From: Achatina immaculata
Lineage: Eukaryota > Mollusca > Gastropoda > Stylommatophora > Achatinidae
Direction of reading: 5' to 3'
Assembly: GCA_009760885.1 (NCBI GenBank)
Contig: CM019701.1
Location: forward strand, 35,354,697-35,418,696
DNA length: 64,000 nt
The notes beneath the pieces are model-generated. The model worked only from the letters and a program-made list of their open reading frames with translations, ran no database searches and was not told the origin of the DNA. Positions 1 to 10,450 of this stretch are shown here, piece by piece. Made by a program: the position numbers and the translations under genes. How positions within the stretch are numbered: position 1 is the first letter of the stretch; each line of letters starts with the position of its first letter.

Positions 1-267
1 ACGCGATAATCCCATGGCGCCAGACCGGGACTGTAATCCTTACACTTCTTCTTTTTATTCGTTCACTTCTACCACCAAGATCGCCCCTTGATCCTATTGA
101 ATTTACTCCTGTGGTCCTTGATTGGTCCTGTGGTCCATGAGAGGGCCACAAGAGATCCCCGAGAGGACCACATGAGGTTCAGAGTATCGTGGGGCTTGGC
201 CTGTATTCTCAGTGGGTCGCAGAAGCGGGATTGCATGACACTGTAGTTTTCGTTGCACCAGTTTAAT

Positions 268-440
268 CTAGAGTTGGAATTTCTCACCGAAAAACCTTGA
301 CGTGTTTTGAATATCGGATATCCCCGCCGGGTAAGAGGTGGCAGCCCATCCAGGCTAGAGTTGGACTTTCTCGCCGAAAAACCTCAGCGTGATTAGGATA
401 CGCATATATCCCCGTCGGATGAGAGGTGATTGCCTGTCTA
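268..440. repeat. Two-copy tandem duplication, about 88 bp unit
   Basis: Two diverged direct copies begin with the same TAGAGTTGG motif at about 268 and 356. Both share the blocks CTC-CCGAAAAACCT, ATATCCCCG-CGG and GAGAGGTG-like sequence. The surrounding 0.9 kb is richer in GC than the rest of the window and holds no credible coding frame. It may be part of an LTR or another non-coding repeat. Confidence 0.6.
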
Positions 441-563
441 GACTGCACTGCTCCAGTGTCTCCGACTTCAATGTTTTGTGGTCGTGGCCGCTACCCTTCC
501 TAGTTGTGACCAGGACGGAGCTTTTGTCCAGGAGGACGAATCCTCGCCACTAGTAGGTTTTAC

Positions 564-757
564 CCGGTTTAGGCGTATTATCCCAGTATGGGCGCATTTA
601 GGACGTGTTCGACCTCTAGAACGGAAGTACCATGACATGAGTAGTTATCAAATTTCACCCCTGGGTTAAGCCGGTTTAGGCATATTTCACCAGTATGGGT
701 GTGTATTGGGCGTGGCCAGCCTCTAGAGCAGAAGTGTCGTGGTATGAGTACCTCTTG
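564..757. repeat. Two-copy tandem duplication, about 107 bp unit
   Basis: The motif CCGGTTTAGGC is found at 564 and again at 671. Each is followed by CAGTATGGG, a GACC/CAGCCTCTAGA block and a CATGA/GTATGAGTA block, so the segment duplicated with a period near 107 bp. The copies have diverged by scattered substitutions and small indels. Confidence 0.6.
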
Positions 758-907
758 TCGCGAGACTACTGAACCGATTAATTTTCACTTTATCCGTTCC
801 ATCACCTTTCACAGCGGCGCCGCTCGGCAACTTTATTTGCATTTTCTTCTTTGGCCGTGAGGAACTCGCGGCAGACGAAGAATCTCACCAGCAGTGTAAT
901 CCTTACA

Positions 908-1189
908 CTGAAGATGAAGAAGACTTCAAAATACAGCTGTTAAATCTTTTCCACTGTTGCGTCCCATGCAACTACGTTGCACCGATCATTATTTTGCCCG
1001 TGTTCCTGAAAATGCGCCAGAAAAGGATCCTTTATGTCTCAAAATAAGGTCTGCGTGATTTTCTTGACGTATTGTTGTTGTTTGAATGTCTTCTATATTG
1101 ATTTACCGGAGAAGACGGGCGTTTTCATTGAATGCTTTGTTTCTTGCTTTCTGGTTCATAGCACTATAATTACTTATTTTATCCTTCCT
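908..1189. other. Unassigned spacer
   Basis: No convincing coding frame, RNA gene or repeat match to another part of the window is seen here. Confidence 0.4.
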
Positions 1190-1600
1190 CTTGTATAGAT
1201 CAGAAACATCGAGTACAGCGAAGAAAGATGAACAACAATTGCAGATCTTTGAGAACAGGATCCTAAAAATAATATTTGGCCCGATAAACGATACCAACAG
1301 TGGAGAATGGAAAGCTAGAAAGAACATTGAACTGAACAGCTTAGTTAAATCACAACGAACTATAAATGTCTTGAAACTGAACGGACTACTGTGGCTGGGG
1401 CATGTAGAAAGAATGGAAGAGAATGGACAAACATTATGTATGTACAAGAGATGAGAGAAACAAGACCAAGGGTAGACCAAGAAAGAGATGGAAAGAGAAC
1501 ATAGAAGATGATATAACAGAAATTGGTGTCACCAACAGGAGAGAGGAGGTTAGGAATAGAGAGGAATGGAGGCGAAATGTATCTGCAGCGATGAGCCTTA
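1190..1600 (+). pseudogene. LINE (family D) reverse transcriptase C-terminal fragment
   Basis: Plus-strand frames read KKDEQQLQIFENRILK-IFGP, then GEWKARKN and LLWLGHVERMEENG. This is the post-RT region typical of many invertebrate APE-type LINEs. A shift near 1440 moves the frame to one reading KGRPRKRWKENIEDDI. The RT catalytic part is missing, so this is a 5'-truncated element. It is cut by the family A insertion at 1601, and its last bases (ATGGCTCAGAAAACTTGAAAAG) resume after 4973. It is therefore older than that insertion. Confidence 0.75.
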
Positions 1601-1806
1601 TTCATTCATTCATTTGCATGTCCCATGTGCAACTTTGTCTCCCTAACAGCACTCCTGTAGGCCTCTTGGTTGTGAGCAAGATGGCCTGCTGCTGATACAT
1701 CCATTTGCAGATCATCAACGATGTCTTGCAGCCATCTTCACTTTGGTCTTCCTCTCTTTCTTTTTCCCACTATGTACCCTTCCAAGACGGTTTTCTCTAG
1801 ATTTCT

Positions 1807-2490
1807 CTAGATTTTTAATGTGTCCAAAATATTTAGTTTTCTCTCTTTAATCCTCTTTACTAGCCAGCCTTCTTCAATATTAAGTTCTTGTAGTATGGAT
1901 GTGTGTATTATTTTTTCTGTCCATGATATTTGAAGAACTCTTCTGTAGCATTTACATTCAAAGGCATTTATGTTTTTCTCAGCTGTTTTGTCAAGTGTCC
2001 AGATCTCACAGGCATATGTTGCGATAGGAAAGATGCATGCCCTTAAAAATCTTATTTTTGTAGTTCTGTCTGTTCCTCTCCACAGATTCTTTAGTTGTTT
2101 TACTTTCTGAAGAGCGATAGATGTCCTCCTTTTAATTTCCCTCATTGTATCGCCATTATTAGTTAGCAGTGATCCAAGATATTCAAAACTCTCCACTTCT
2201 TCCAGTTTTTCCTCATTGATACATATTTCAGCTGCCTTGTTTGTTTTGTCAGTAGCCTTCTTCGCATTAAGATAGAGGTTTTCCTCTTCGCTGTACTTAC
2301 GGACTGACATAATTATTTTTTCCATTCCTTTTTGTGTTATGAACAGTAATACTGTGTCATCAGCATATCTAATCTCTGGTATTTCATAACCTCCAATTGT
2401 TATGGCATCGTAATATTCTTTGTCTACATCTTCTATAATATTCCTCATTATATTTTCAGTATACAAGTTAAGTAAGGTGACAATATGCAC
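1807..2490 (-). pseudogene. Family A LINE RT catalytic YADD and C-terminal segment
   Basis: About 227 codons contain the catalytic motif C (EIRYADDTVLL, YADD at roughly residues 42-45), then ESFEYLGSLLTNNGDT, the CILP-like IFPIATYACEIWTL block and the C-terminal region WLVKRIKERKLNIL. The same region is found in copies near 40, 45, 57.9 and 59.1 kb. The frame stops a little before the tail because the last part (KRKRGRP-RRWLQDI) lies in another phase. Confidence 0.85.
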
Positions 2491-3668
2491 CCCTCATGGA
2501 CCCCTTGTTTTATGTCAAACCAAGTTGTTGTTTCACCATTTATTCTTACTGCTGCTTGTTGATCTAGATACAGCAGTGATATTAATTGTATCAAATGTGT
2601 TGGAAATCCCATTTTTTCCATTAATTCCCACAGTTTCTGGTGTTGTACACAATCAAATGCCTTTGAGTAGTCTATACAGGATAAATATAGATTCACATTA
2701 AACTCTCTACATTTCTCTGTTATTAATCTTATATTGAATATATGATCTCTTGATCCTCTTCCTTGTCTGAAACCAGCTTGGACCATACTGACTTCTTCTT
2801 CTATTTTCTTTCGAAGTCTACCCATTATGATTTTTAACAGAATTTTACTGGCATGACTAATCAGGGCAACAGTTCTGTAGTTTATGCATAATTTCAGGTT
2901 ACCCTTTTTTGGCAGTGGTATGAATATAGTTCTTTTCCATTCTTTTGGCCAAATACCTGAATGCCATATCTTTTTACATAGTGCATGATAGATTGTTGCA
3001 CACTACTTCCCTCCTGCTTTAATAAGCTCAGCTATTATCTCATCACATCTTTGTGATTTACCATTTTTCAGATTCTTTATTGCCCATAAAACTTCTTCTA
3101 TTGTCGGTTCGGGTTCTTTCTCCTCCAATAATAAATCACACTGTTGATTTCTGGTTTCACAGTCAGTTGTTTCATACATTCCTCTACAATATTCCTTCCA
3201 TCTTTCTACAATTTCCTCTGTCTCTGTCAAGGTATTCCCCATCTTGTCACAAATTACATTTAGCTTAGGCGTGACATTTCTCGTCAATGTCTTCATTTCT
3301 TTAAACCTTTCACTGTATCTTCCTCACTTCTGATGTCCTTCTATTCTTTCACAACAATCTTGTATGTATTGTTTTTTGTATTTTCTTATGTTTCTTTGTA
3401 CTTCTTTTGTTAAAGATTTATATTTCTCTGTGTTGTTGTTTGTCACTTTCCACTGAGTCTCCATTTCTCTACGTTGTTTTATCAGTTCTAGTGAACCTGC
3501 TATAATCCATCCATTCTTTTGTGTTTTCTTTACTGGAACCATGTCTTTAGCTGTTGTTATTAAGATATCTCTGGCCTGTGTAACCAAATCATCTAATATC
3601 ATCTCCTCCTGTACAGCCATCAGGATTTCGAAGCGGTTCTTCACTTCTATACCATATTGTTCTGGCAT
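2448..3668 (-). pseudogene. Family A LINE linker and RT palm, first part
   Basis: One reading frame runs from about 3690 to 2448, interrupted only by two stops. One is near 3325, after EGHQK, where a sibling copy has Cys. The other is near 3003, after AGGK, where the sibling has Glu. After the linker (KKTQK-GWI, QRREM) come the RT blocks VQAGFRQGRGSRDHIF, YSKAFDCV with the motif A aspartate, and QGVHEGCILSPYL (motif B, with an Arg-Gln pair changed to His-Glu). A frameshift near 2470 leads into the YADD segment. Single-substitution nonsense codons suggest modest age. Confidence 0.8.
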
Positions 3669-4606
3669 TTTTGTAAGATCAAAGCGGAGTTGTCTTGATC
3701 CCGTAACTGTCTTTTTATCTTTATCTTCATGTCTGCTATTAATAACTCATGGTCCGTGTCACAATCAGCACCTGGTAAAGTTTTTGCTGATGTTATACTT
3801 GATCTCCACCTTCTTTGCACTAAAATGTAATCTGTTTGATTCTTGGTTTTCCCATTCAGTGATGTCCATGTGTAAAGTCTCCTTGGATGTTGTTTAAAAA
3901 GTGTGTTAGCAATCAATAGCTGATTTTCCATGCAAAAACCCATTAGATTGTCACCTGCCTCATTTCTATATCCTATTCTGAATTTCCCTACAACATGTCC
4001 TTCATCTTCTATTCTTTCTGTACCAATTTTTGCATTAAAATCACCCATTATTAATACAATATCATTCTTCCGTACCTGGTCTATCGTCGTTTGCAATGTG
4101 TTATAAAAGTTTTCTACTTCTTCTTCTTCTGCTGCTGATGTAGGTGCATATATCTGGATGATTGTTACATTTCTAGGAGTGCCCTTAAGTCTGATTGTGA
4201 GAATTCTGTCACTTACTGGATTGTAACCTAGTAATGCTTTTGATGTTGATTTGCCAAAGTAAAAAGCCACTCCATTCTTTCCTCCTAATTCTCCACTAGA
4301 GTATAAAAAGATATTATCATTCTCGCTCTTGAAGTGTCCTGAACCCTTCCATCGATGTTCACAGATTCCCAAAATGTGTATCCCAGTTCTTTTCATCTCA
4401 TCACTTATTATTTGATACTTCCCCTCATACATACTTCTTACATTCCATGTTCCTACTCTTATTTTTCTTTTTAGTTTGATGCAGGGGTTTTCCTTAGTAA
4501 CACCGTCAGGATCTTGTCCGTCATCACAATTACTAGTACTGACCTCTGTCTCACACTCTTCCCCAATGTTAAAAATTAGATCTATCTGGCCTGGGGGCCT
4601 CACCAC
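3647..4606 (-). pseudogene. AP-endonuclease (exo/endo/phosphatase) domain of family A LINE
   Basis: This open stretch of about 319 codons carries the endonuclease that nicks target DNA to prime reverse transcription. Visible motifs, in order: IRVGTWNVRSMYEGK (first conserved block), GICEHRWKG, YAPTSAAEEEEV, IVLIMGDFNAKIG with the catalytic D-N pair, the NQTDYILV block, and CDTDHELLIADM with the terminal D-H pair. It resembles proteins often auto-annotated as craniofacial development protein 2-like, which are LINE endonucleases. The frame runs out where a frameshift near 3690 separates it from the linker and RT. Confidence 0.85.
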
Positions 4607-5035
4607 CAGATCTTTTTCCTATTTGACTTTCCATGACTGGTGTTTGGGTTTCTCGGTATATTTTCAGAAGATAGTTTACCATTGCTTTCCTTCCGGGCAG
4701 TGACTGTACTAGTCAAGTGATCATAGCCATTGTCCCTATATTGAGATCATCTGCCTACCATCATAGAATGGTGATCATAACCAACATTATCTGTCAGCTG
4801 CTCTCCCATTCCATCCACCACCTGCTCCCATGGCTTCACGTCATCCTGATCAGGGGGCTATACAGGTATTCCACCTTGCCCAAGGATGTCCCGTAGACTG
4901 ACGGAGGTAAGGAGGCGTCTTATTTCTCCTTTCATAGCGGATACCCCTACCCCGCTAACCTGAATGAGCCTTAATGGCTCAGAAAACTTGAAAAGAAGAA
5001 GATCCTTCCTCTTATGTCATAAAGTTTTGATGGAA

Positions 5036-5294
5036 GACTCAATTGGCGTTTAGGAGCTAAATAAATGGCCTCAGTGACGGTCATGCCATAGTTTTATGAC
5101 ACCTTCTTTTCATATCTCTTTCTGGGACTTTCTCGTGATCTATGTCCTGTAGTTCGTTGATTGAGAACTCTCGTGATTGGCTGTGAGTGTGCCATTCTCA
5201 TTAAGTGACTGAACAACTTGATTCTTTACTTCTCTATGTGTCGTAGACATGATGTAGTTCCTACCATCTGTCTTATGATGTTTTGTGATGAACC
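5036..5294 (-). repeat. LINE family G 3' fragment
   Basis: This segment matches 25165-25430, sharing CAATTGGCGTTT-AG, TGGCCTCA, GTCATGCCAT, CTCATTAA and CGAACAACTTGA-type blocks in the same orientation. The longer copy at 25 kb continues into an RT, so this is a 3'-terminal LINE fragment. It has no frame of its own and directly abuts mariner sequence. Confidence 0.6.
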
Positions 5295-5700
5295 CATATC
5301 TCGGAGCTGGTGACAGACCGCTCCAAACACTCGGATCTTCTTCATAACGTTTCAGGAACCGTGTCGCAATCTCCACACGATGTTGCTTTTGCAGATCAAT
5401 AAGCTGTTTGGATACACATCTTACGGTGTTTAAAGTCAACATAAACTGTGATATATACTGATCCACAGCTGATATCCAGTTGTTTACCACAGCGAACAAA
5501 GCATTCCTTCTGTCTGTCAATTGTAGGCTTGTAGGTACCAGATCAATCTTCTTCGGATACTGTTGTTCTTTCAGCTTTAAACGTTTCTACACATTCATAA
5601 ACTTTTCTTTCGAGTAGTGTTCTTTCCACTTGTTTACAGATCTACCATCCTACGGTGAATTTCAACAGGTTTCACTCCCTCTGCCTACTGAAAATCTCAC
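5295..5700 (-). pseudogene. mariner-family transposase, N-terminal fragment
   Basis: Minus-strand frames read AEGVKPVEIHRRMVDL, then KVYECVETFKAERTTVSEED (mariner helix-turn-helix region). These are followed by a shifted frame with LDISCGSVY and by CVSKQLIDLQKQHRVEIATRFLKRYEEDP. This order matches the DNA-binding half of SETMAR/GVQW3-type mariner transposases, which cut and paste DNA at TA sites. Stops and frameshifts are frequent and the catalytic DDD region is missing here. Confidence 0.7.
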
Positions 5701-6430
5701 TACGGCTCGTTGTTCGACAGTGGTGCAGCAGAGCGTCATTGTTGAACGTGACTTCAACTAGACTAAGAGCAGATCATTGCGCTATGTTGAACTACCCATC
5801 AACCATTAAAAACGTATTGTATTGCATAAGCTTCTGTCCGTTTAAAGCCATATCTTCCTGTACGTGCCTATGGGGCACTTGTTTGTGCTGTTTGAATATT
5901 ATCTTGGACTAGTTTTTCTGAATAACTGAATAGATCTGCATTAGCTATTCACCGTCTCCAGACATAAGCGCCATTCCCAGATTCTTTCTAACCTTGAGTT
6001 AGCACAACAGATAAGGAAATCCAAGCCAGTCCAGCGTGACACATTGATATGAGTTTATTTGATGGACGTGATTGCAATGAAAATGGTGACGAAATATTGA
6101 CTGCTGGCAGGTTGTTCTTCCGCATGTCAAGTCCATTCATACCTTAAAAAAACTCGATAACAGTTACAAGACATCCATCTTCTCGACAGTAACATAACAA
6201 AATCCATCCGCTCAGGTTCACGTTCAAACGTAGACTGTCTGCTCCTCAACAGTCTTTCCCACAATTTCTCTTTCCAGTGGCTTCATGCCCCATGTTGCCT
6301 TTTAATCAACTCAAACGACTTCTAACTCGGAGACAAAAGACAATCATACAATGGTGTTAAATACCCTCGACTATATATAAATAATTTGCCTCTCTTACTC
6401 TGGAAAACGTTGTGGTTACCGCCTTTGCTT
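5701..6430. other. Unassigned spacer
   Basis: About 730 bp with no supported gene. The first 150 bp on the minus strand may be the degraded start of the neighbouring mariner, but no motif is clear. Confidence 0.35.
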
Positions 6431-6434
6431 ACAA

Positions 6435-6830
6435 ATGTATCAATTTTGTCTCTTTCGAAATAGTTTCCTCCACTGTTGATACATCGCTACCAAAGGTATT
6501 TTCCAGTTTTTGAATGTGTCCTGGAACTCGATTTCTGAGATAGTATTTATGTCGCGTATAGGATTTTCTTTGGTCTCTTCTATGATCTGAAACCGGTGAC
6601 CTTTAAAAGTGGATTTTTTCAACTTTTTTTCGGGGCGGGGGAGGGGGGGGGGTTGTGAGGTTTGAAGGCAAGAGTCGTTGCGCGTTTTGCCAAAATATCA
6701 TGAATAAACAGTGATGTGTATGCAGGTACACTATCATGATGCAGCATCCAGGTTTTATTTCCCATGCGTGCGGCCTCTTTCTTTGAACTACTTGTCTCAA
6801 ACGCCTCATAACATCTGAGTAGAATTTCTT
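6435..6830 (-). pseudogene. mariner-family transposase, C-terminal fragment
   Basis: Minus-strand frames give LRQVVQRKRPHAWEIKPGCCIM in the place of the HHDNAPAHT block. After a G-rich run that encodes a meaningless proline stretch come STFKGHRFQIIEETKENPIRDI and FQDTFKNWKIPL, matching the mariner C-terminus (KGRRF-TIEEIK and F--CFE-WK--W). It is a badly mutated catalytic-half relic, facing the same way as the fragment at 5.3-5.7 kb but too different to be joined to it with certainty. Confidence 0.6.
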
Positions 6831-6921
6831 TTATTGATTGTCTGCCCGTGTGGAGAAAAAACTCAAAATCTCATGATGAATGGTGAATGGTGCCTTTCTA
6901 GTCAATATATGTTATATACTG

Positions 6922-7680
6922 AAAGGGGCATACTGAAAGTCGTAAGCAATTTTTTTAAAATCAGAATTTATAGATAGAGAAAATATAAATGTATCACATT
7001 AACCTGCATCCTTTTCATTTCATGTAGAGATTACATGACGTCACCATCATGTGTCACGTGACCACGCGGAGGAGAAAAAAATGGTGGGTGCTGAAGTTTA
7101 GTTTCGTCAAGATGCTGTTATTGAGTTCCTCGTTAAAGAGGAAATCCCCCCTGTTGAAATTCATCAAAGACTTCATCTTGCTTATGGAGATGTGTATGTG
7201 GGTGCTAGCAATGTTAGGAGGTGGGTGAAACATTTCAAATATAGAAATACGAGCATCCAAGATATGCCTCGCACCGGTCGCCCTCGAACTGCCTCCACTG
7301 AACGCAAAGTGGAAAGGTTTGACAACATCATTAAACAAGTCAAACGTGTCACAGTTTCTGAAATTTCTGCAAATCTTGGACTATGACACGATGCAGTACA
7401 GGAAATTATTGAAATCCTAGGCTATAGAAAAGTTTGTGCCAGCTGGCTCCCATAGGAGAGAACGTGCAGAAAACAGTTTGTCTGTGACGTCGGTCTGCTG
7501 GAACGGAATTCTATAGGATGGTTTTCGAACTTGCAGAGCGATGGGAAAAATGTCTGCAGAGAAATGGAGATTATGTTGAAAAGTGAAGAAAAGGGTGCAG
7601 TTAAGGTGATACATTTATATTTTCTCTATAAATTCTGATTTTTAAAAAAACCTTGCTCACAACTTTCGGTATGACCCTCA
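6922..7680 (+). mobile_element. Internally deleted mariner with terminal inverted repeats
   Basis: The left end (AAAGGGGCATACTGAAAGTC and on to CAA) and the inverted right end (ending ACTTTCGGTATGACCCTCA at 7680) are the same terminal inverted repeats as in the copy at 22398-23320. The right end is followed by TATATA. Inside, a plus-strand frame encodes the DNA-binding half: IPPVEIHQRLHLAYGD, NVRRWVKHFKYRNTSIQDMP, TGRPRTAST and RVTVSEISANLG. The catalytic domain is deleted, so the 759-bp element is non-autonomous. Confidence 0.8.
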
Positions 7681-7712
7681 TATATATATATATATATATA
7701 CATATATATATG
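7681..7712. repeat. (TA)n microsatellite
   Basis: A run of TA dinucleotides with one CA interruption directly follows the mariner right end. It was probably seeded or lengthened at the TA target. Confidence 0.8.
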
Positions 7713-7734
7713 TATAAGAAAATAAATTTCACCG

Positions 7735-8260
7735 ACCCTGACAAGCTTTTTTCTTCGTCGAGATGTCGATGTGATGTCGTTCCAACCCCACTATGATGAT
7801 TGCTTTCTTGTTTCGATATCATAGTCATAAAACAATGTTTCGTCACCTGTGATGACATTTTTCTGAACGTTTTCGTCAGCATTCAAACAATCAAACAGCT
7901 CCTGACTGATTATGGCACTGTCAGTCAAGCGTCGATTTGCACGAATTACAGAACTCACTTTTTCATTGTGATCGTCATCTATGGACATGGAAGGTTGCCC
8001 TGATTTCGGATCATCTTCTGTGGAAGTTCTTCCACATTTGAAACGTTTGTACTACTCATGACATTGAGAACGGCTCAAACAACTGCATTCATAGGCCTGT
8101 TGAAAAATTTCAGTAAAATTTTTAGGAAGTCTGAAACAGAACTTCAAGCAAACACTTTGCTCTTTAAGACCCTTCATAACTCAACATGCCGCGAAGTGCC
8201 GCATGCAGATTGATGACTAACGGTCGTGCATTGTTAGAGGCCTGTGAGGTCTTTTTTTCA
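7735..8260 (-). pseudogene. mariner-family transposase, central fragment
   Basis: The minus strand reads NEKVSSVIRANRRLTDSAI, ELFDCLNADENVQKNVITGDETLFYDYDIETRKQSS and then GWNDITSTSRRKK-like sequence. VITGDET-FYDYDIET is the block around the first catalytic aspartate of SETMAR/GVQW3-type mariners, followed by the usual QSS-W segment. Neither terminal repeat is visible, and the upstream helix-turn-helix region is scrambled. Confidence 0.75.
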
Positions 8261-8429
8261 ACTGTTTACAGAAATATAAAGGCATCTATAACATTTATGA
8301 ACATTCTTTAAAAAACATGAATTGAGAGAAAGATGTTCCAGTTACTTCATAGCAGTACTAATTTTTTAAAACCAAAAACAGAAGTGATAACAGCTGTATT
8401 CGTTAACAACCCCACAGCTTTAACTTTTA

Positions 8430-8896
8430 GGTTTACACCTTAATCATACAAAAACATACAGGGAAAGAAAATAAAATATACATTCATATGAATGATATAC
8501 AACAAATACGAAAAACTAGTATAAAACAAAAGGGATGTACTTAACTGTGACTCACAAGAAGCTGCCTCTGAGAGTGCGCGTGGTGGAGTATTGTGAATGT
8601 TTAAATAAAGACTTCTAAAGTATAATAAGTTGGTAGAACAGAGGAGATGCAGCAAACAGAAAGATGATTAATCAAACCGAGAAGAGGGTAGGTGGAACAA
8701 ATTAATATGTTTGGAGTAGAGGATTTAGAATCTTATTAGAGTTGAAATATGACTGTAGAGAAAAGGAATTTTAAATGTAGGTGAATTACAAGTATAAAAC
8801 GTGTGGCTCCAGCTACATATTCCTGTATGTAGCGGTTCTCTAGCGAAGGCGACTTCTGTCATCACGGTGACATTTCTATGTTAGAAAATCAGACTT
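8430..8896 (-). mobile_element. Penelope-like element, 3' part (downstream half)
   Basis: This segment matches the 3' region of the Penelope-like copy at 33.05-33.8 kb on the same strand, including the CGACTTCTGTCATC and CAGACTT blocks and the downstream TCTG-GAGTGCGCGTGGTGGAGT region. It holds the degenerate end of the GIY-YIG coding region and the 3' UTR. It is separated from the upstream half (10030-10450) by a 1.13-kb insertion. Confidence 0.65.
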
Positions 8897-9392
8897 TTGT
8901 AAACTTTGCTGGTGCATAAGTTAAACTTTTATAGATAAATTGGGGAGGACTAGTTTATCCAACTGTACCAACAGTCCCCTTGGAAATATGCTGCTGTACT
9001 CTGTGGCCAAGATCTAGCCTCACCCTCATGACAGCCAACCCAGGTTCTCCCCTCCTAGGTATACTGTATACCAATTATGCATAATTCTACGGTAATCTAT
9101 ACTCATACATCAACAAACAATACAATTTACCACGTCAGCAATTCAATATACAGCAATTTATTATTCTCACTCCACATATCATAATACACAACACTAACAT
9201 TAGATCCACAGGGCATACAATATAAATCATCATAATAGTAACAAGACATGATATCAATATAATAGATTAACCTCTTATGAAGCATAAACTAAACATGATG
9301 GATCCATGGTCCTGGGCTCTCCTGGCCCCACAAGTAAATCCACATTATAAATCTAATTGCGCCATCGCATTTATAACCAACGCAGCCACTAT

Positions 9393-9610
9393 ATCTCCAC
9401 GAATCACCATGTGTCATTTCACTTCATATATCCACGAATCATAAATGTGCTAATGCACTTCTTCATGCAGCTACCACTGCGATAACCAAGCTCCCTAATC
9501 TCCACGAATTCCAAATGTGCTAATGCACTGAAATCCCATAGCTGTCGCTGCTGTGACACACCTCCATATCTCCACGAATTCCATTGTGCCAATGCACTTC
9601 TTCCTGCATC
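9393..9610. repeat. Tandem array with about 70-bp period
   Basis: The core ATCTCCACGAATTCCA-ATGTG followed by TAATGCACT recurs with A-T variation at about 9393, 9428, 9498 and 9568. The last three are spaced 70 bp apart and the first 35 bp, so the unit is degenerate. The array lies inside the unclassified insert. Confidence 0.7.
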
Positions 9611-9918
9611 TGCCACTGCCCTGTTGCATATCTCCTTATAACACATAGCAGCATATTTAATATCCATACGAATTAGGGCATATTATTGAATCATATATGT
9701 GCCTATCCAGTATAACGATAATCACCATGAATCATACAGAATATCCATATCAATACGTGAATTACATAAATCCACATCATAACATACTACACAAGACATG
9801 ATCACAGTATGAGGTCGGCTCGGGTAAATATTCTATAAAAATCATAAGCACAATACAAACAGGACCTTGGCCCGCCATTTCCTCTAGCTAATTGCCTTCC
9901 CCGCCAACGCCTTCCTTG

Positions 9919-9951
9919 ATATATATATATATCATATATATATATAATAGA
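9919..9951. repeat. (TA)n microsatellite
   Basis: Two runs of TA flank a short CATATA break within the 1.13-kb insert. Confidence 0.75.
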
Positions 9952-10029
9952 TCCATCCTGATCACGTGAACGATGACGCTCCGTCCAAGGTCGTACACCC
10001 CTTGAACCTCGAGTGAGCGTTCACGCTAG

Positions 10030-10450
10030 CCTCTGTGGTTAGGACCGTTTAAATAATTACAGAAGCATGATGGGAGGTGTCATGAATCCTAAAAACCATG
10101 CTGGAAGGTATCATAAAGATGTTTATGCATGCGGTCACCTAATCTGAGACCAGTCTCTCCAATATAAGTTACCCTACATTTGTGCACACAGTGGCTTACA
10201 TTACGTTGCAGAACTCGCAAATGAATCTCATGGAGTGTGAGAACAGTTTTTGGAAATTGCAGGAAGTAATCCGATTTCGTTTCCCAGACTACAGGGCGGG
10301 CGACACAGTTACATTGTTCTACTTCCAACACAAATCCAGGATCTCGCTTAAGAAAACTATGGACGAGGATGTCCTTCCGATTTGGTTCTCATTTGTAGGC
10401 TAATAGGAGAATCAGAGAAAATGTCGCGAGTGTCAAGGTCTGGGAGTGGC
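10030..10450 (-). pseudogene. Penelope-like GIY-YIG endonuclease fragment
   Basis: The minus strand encodes FPKTVLTLHEIHLRVLQRN followed by CVHKCRVTYIGETGLRLGDRMHKHLYDTF. The VTYIGETG-LGDR-H core is the GIY-YIG nuclease motif with its conserved Tyr-Ile-Gly and Arg, as found C-terminal to the reverse transcriptase of Penelope-like elements. The RT itself is absent (5' truncation), and the 3' end of the coding region is displaced to 8430-8896 by the insert. Confidence 0.75.

Larger units (their letters stand above)
1601..4963 (-). mobile_element. Full-length RTE-like LINE, family A copy 1
   Basis: This minus-strand element is 3,363 bp and is bounded by the 10-bp TSD ATGAGCCTTA (1591-1600 and 4964-4973). 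Its 5' end agrees with that of the second long copy near 50496. Its 3' end carries a TGAA-type microsatellite tail, seen on the plus strand as TTCATTCATTCATT. It encodes an AP-endonuclease domain, a linker and a reverse transcriptase in one original frame. That frame is now broken by two frameshifts (near 3.69 and 2.47 kb) and two nonsense codons (near 3325 and 3003). Short length, a single APE-RT polyprotein, a very short 3' UTR and a microsatellite tail are RTE-clade traits; the clade name is an inference. Confidence 0.85.
8897..10029. mobile_element. Unclassified 1.13-kb insert inside a Penelope-like element
   Basis: Comparison with the uninterrupted copy near 33.7 kb (CAGACTTGCCTCTGTGG) shows that host sequence stops at CAGACTT (8896) and resumes at GCCTCTGTGG (10030). 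The insert has no convincing ORF, no clear terminal inverted repeats and no obvious target-site duplication. It contains a short tandem array and a TA run. It may be a non-autonomous DNA element or a satellite-bearing SINE or MITE. Confidence 0.6.

Noticed and set aside
9393..9610. CRISPR-like array
   Set aside because: The repeats are degenerate, have no conserved palindromic repeat with unique spacers, and occur in a eukaryotic insert.
10021..10030. Helitron 3' end (CTAG after a palindrome)
   Set aside because: The insertion is not between A and T, there is no TC 5' end, and the palindrome is too short; kept only as a remark.
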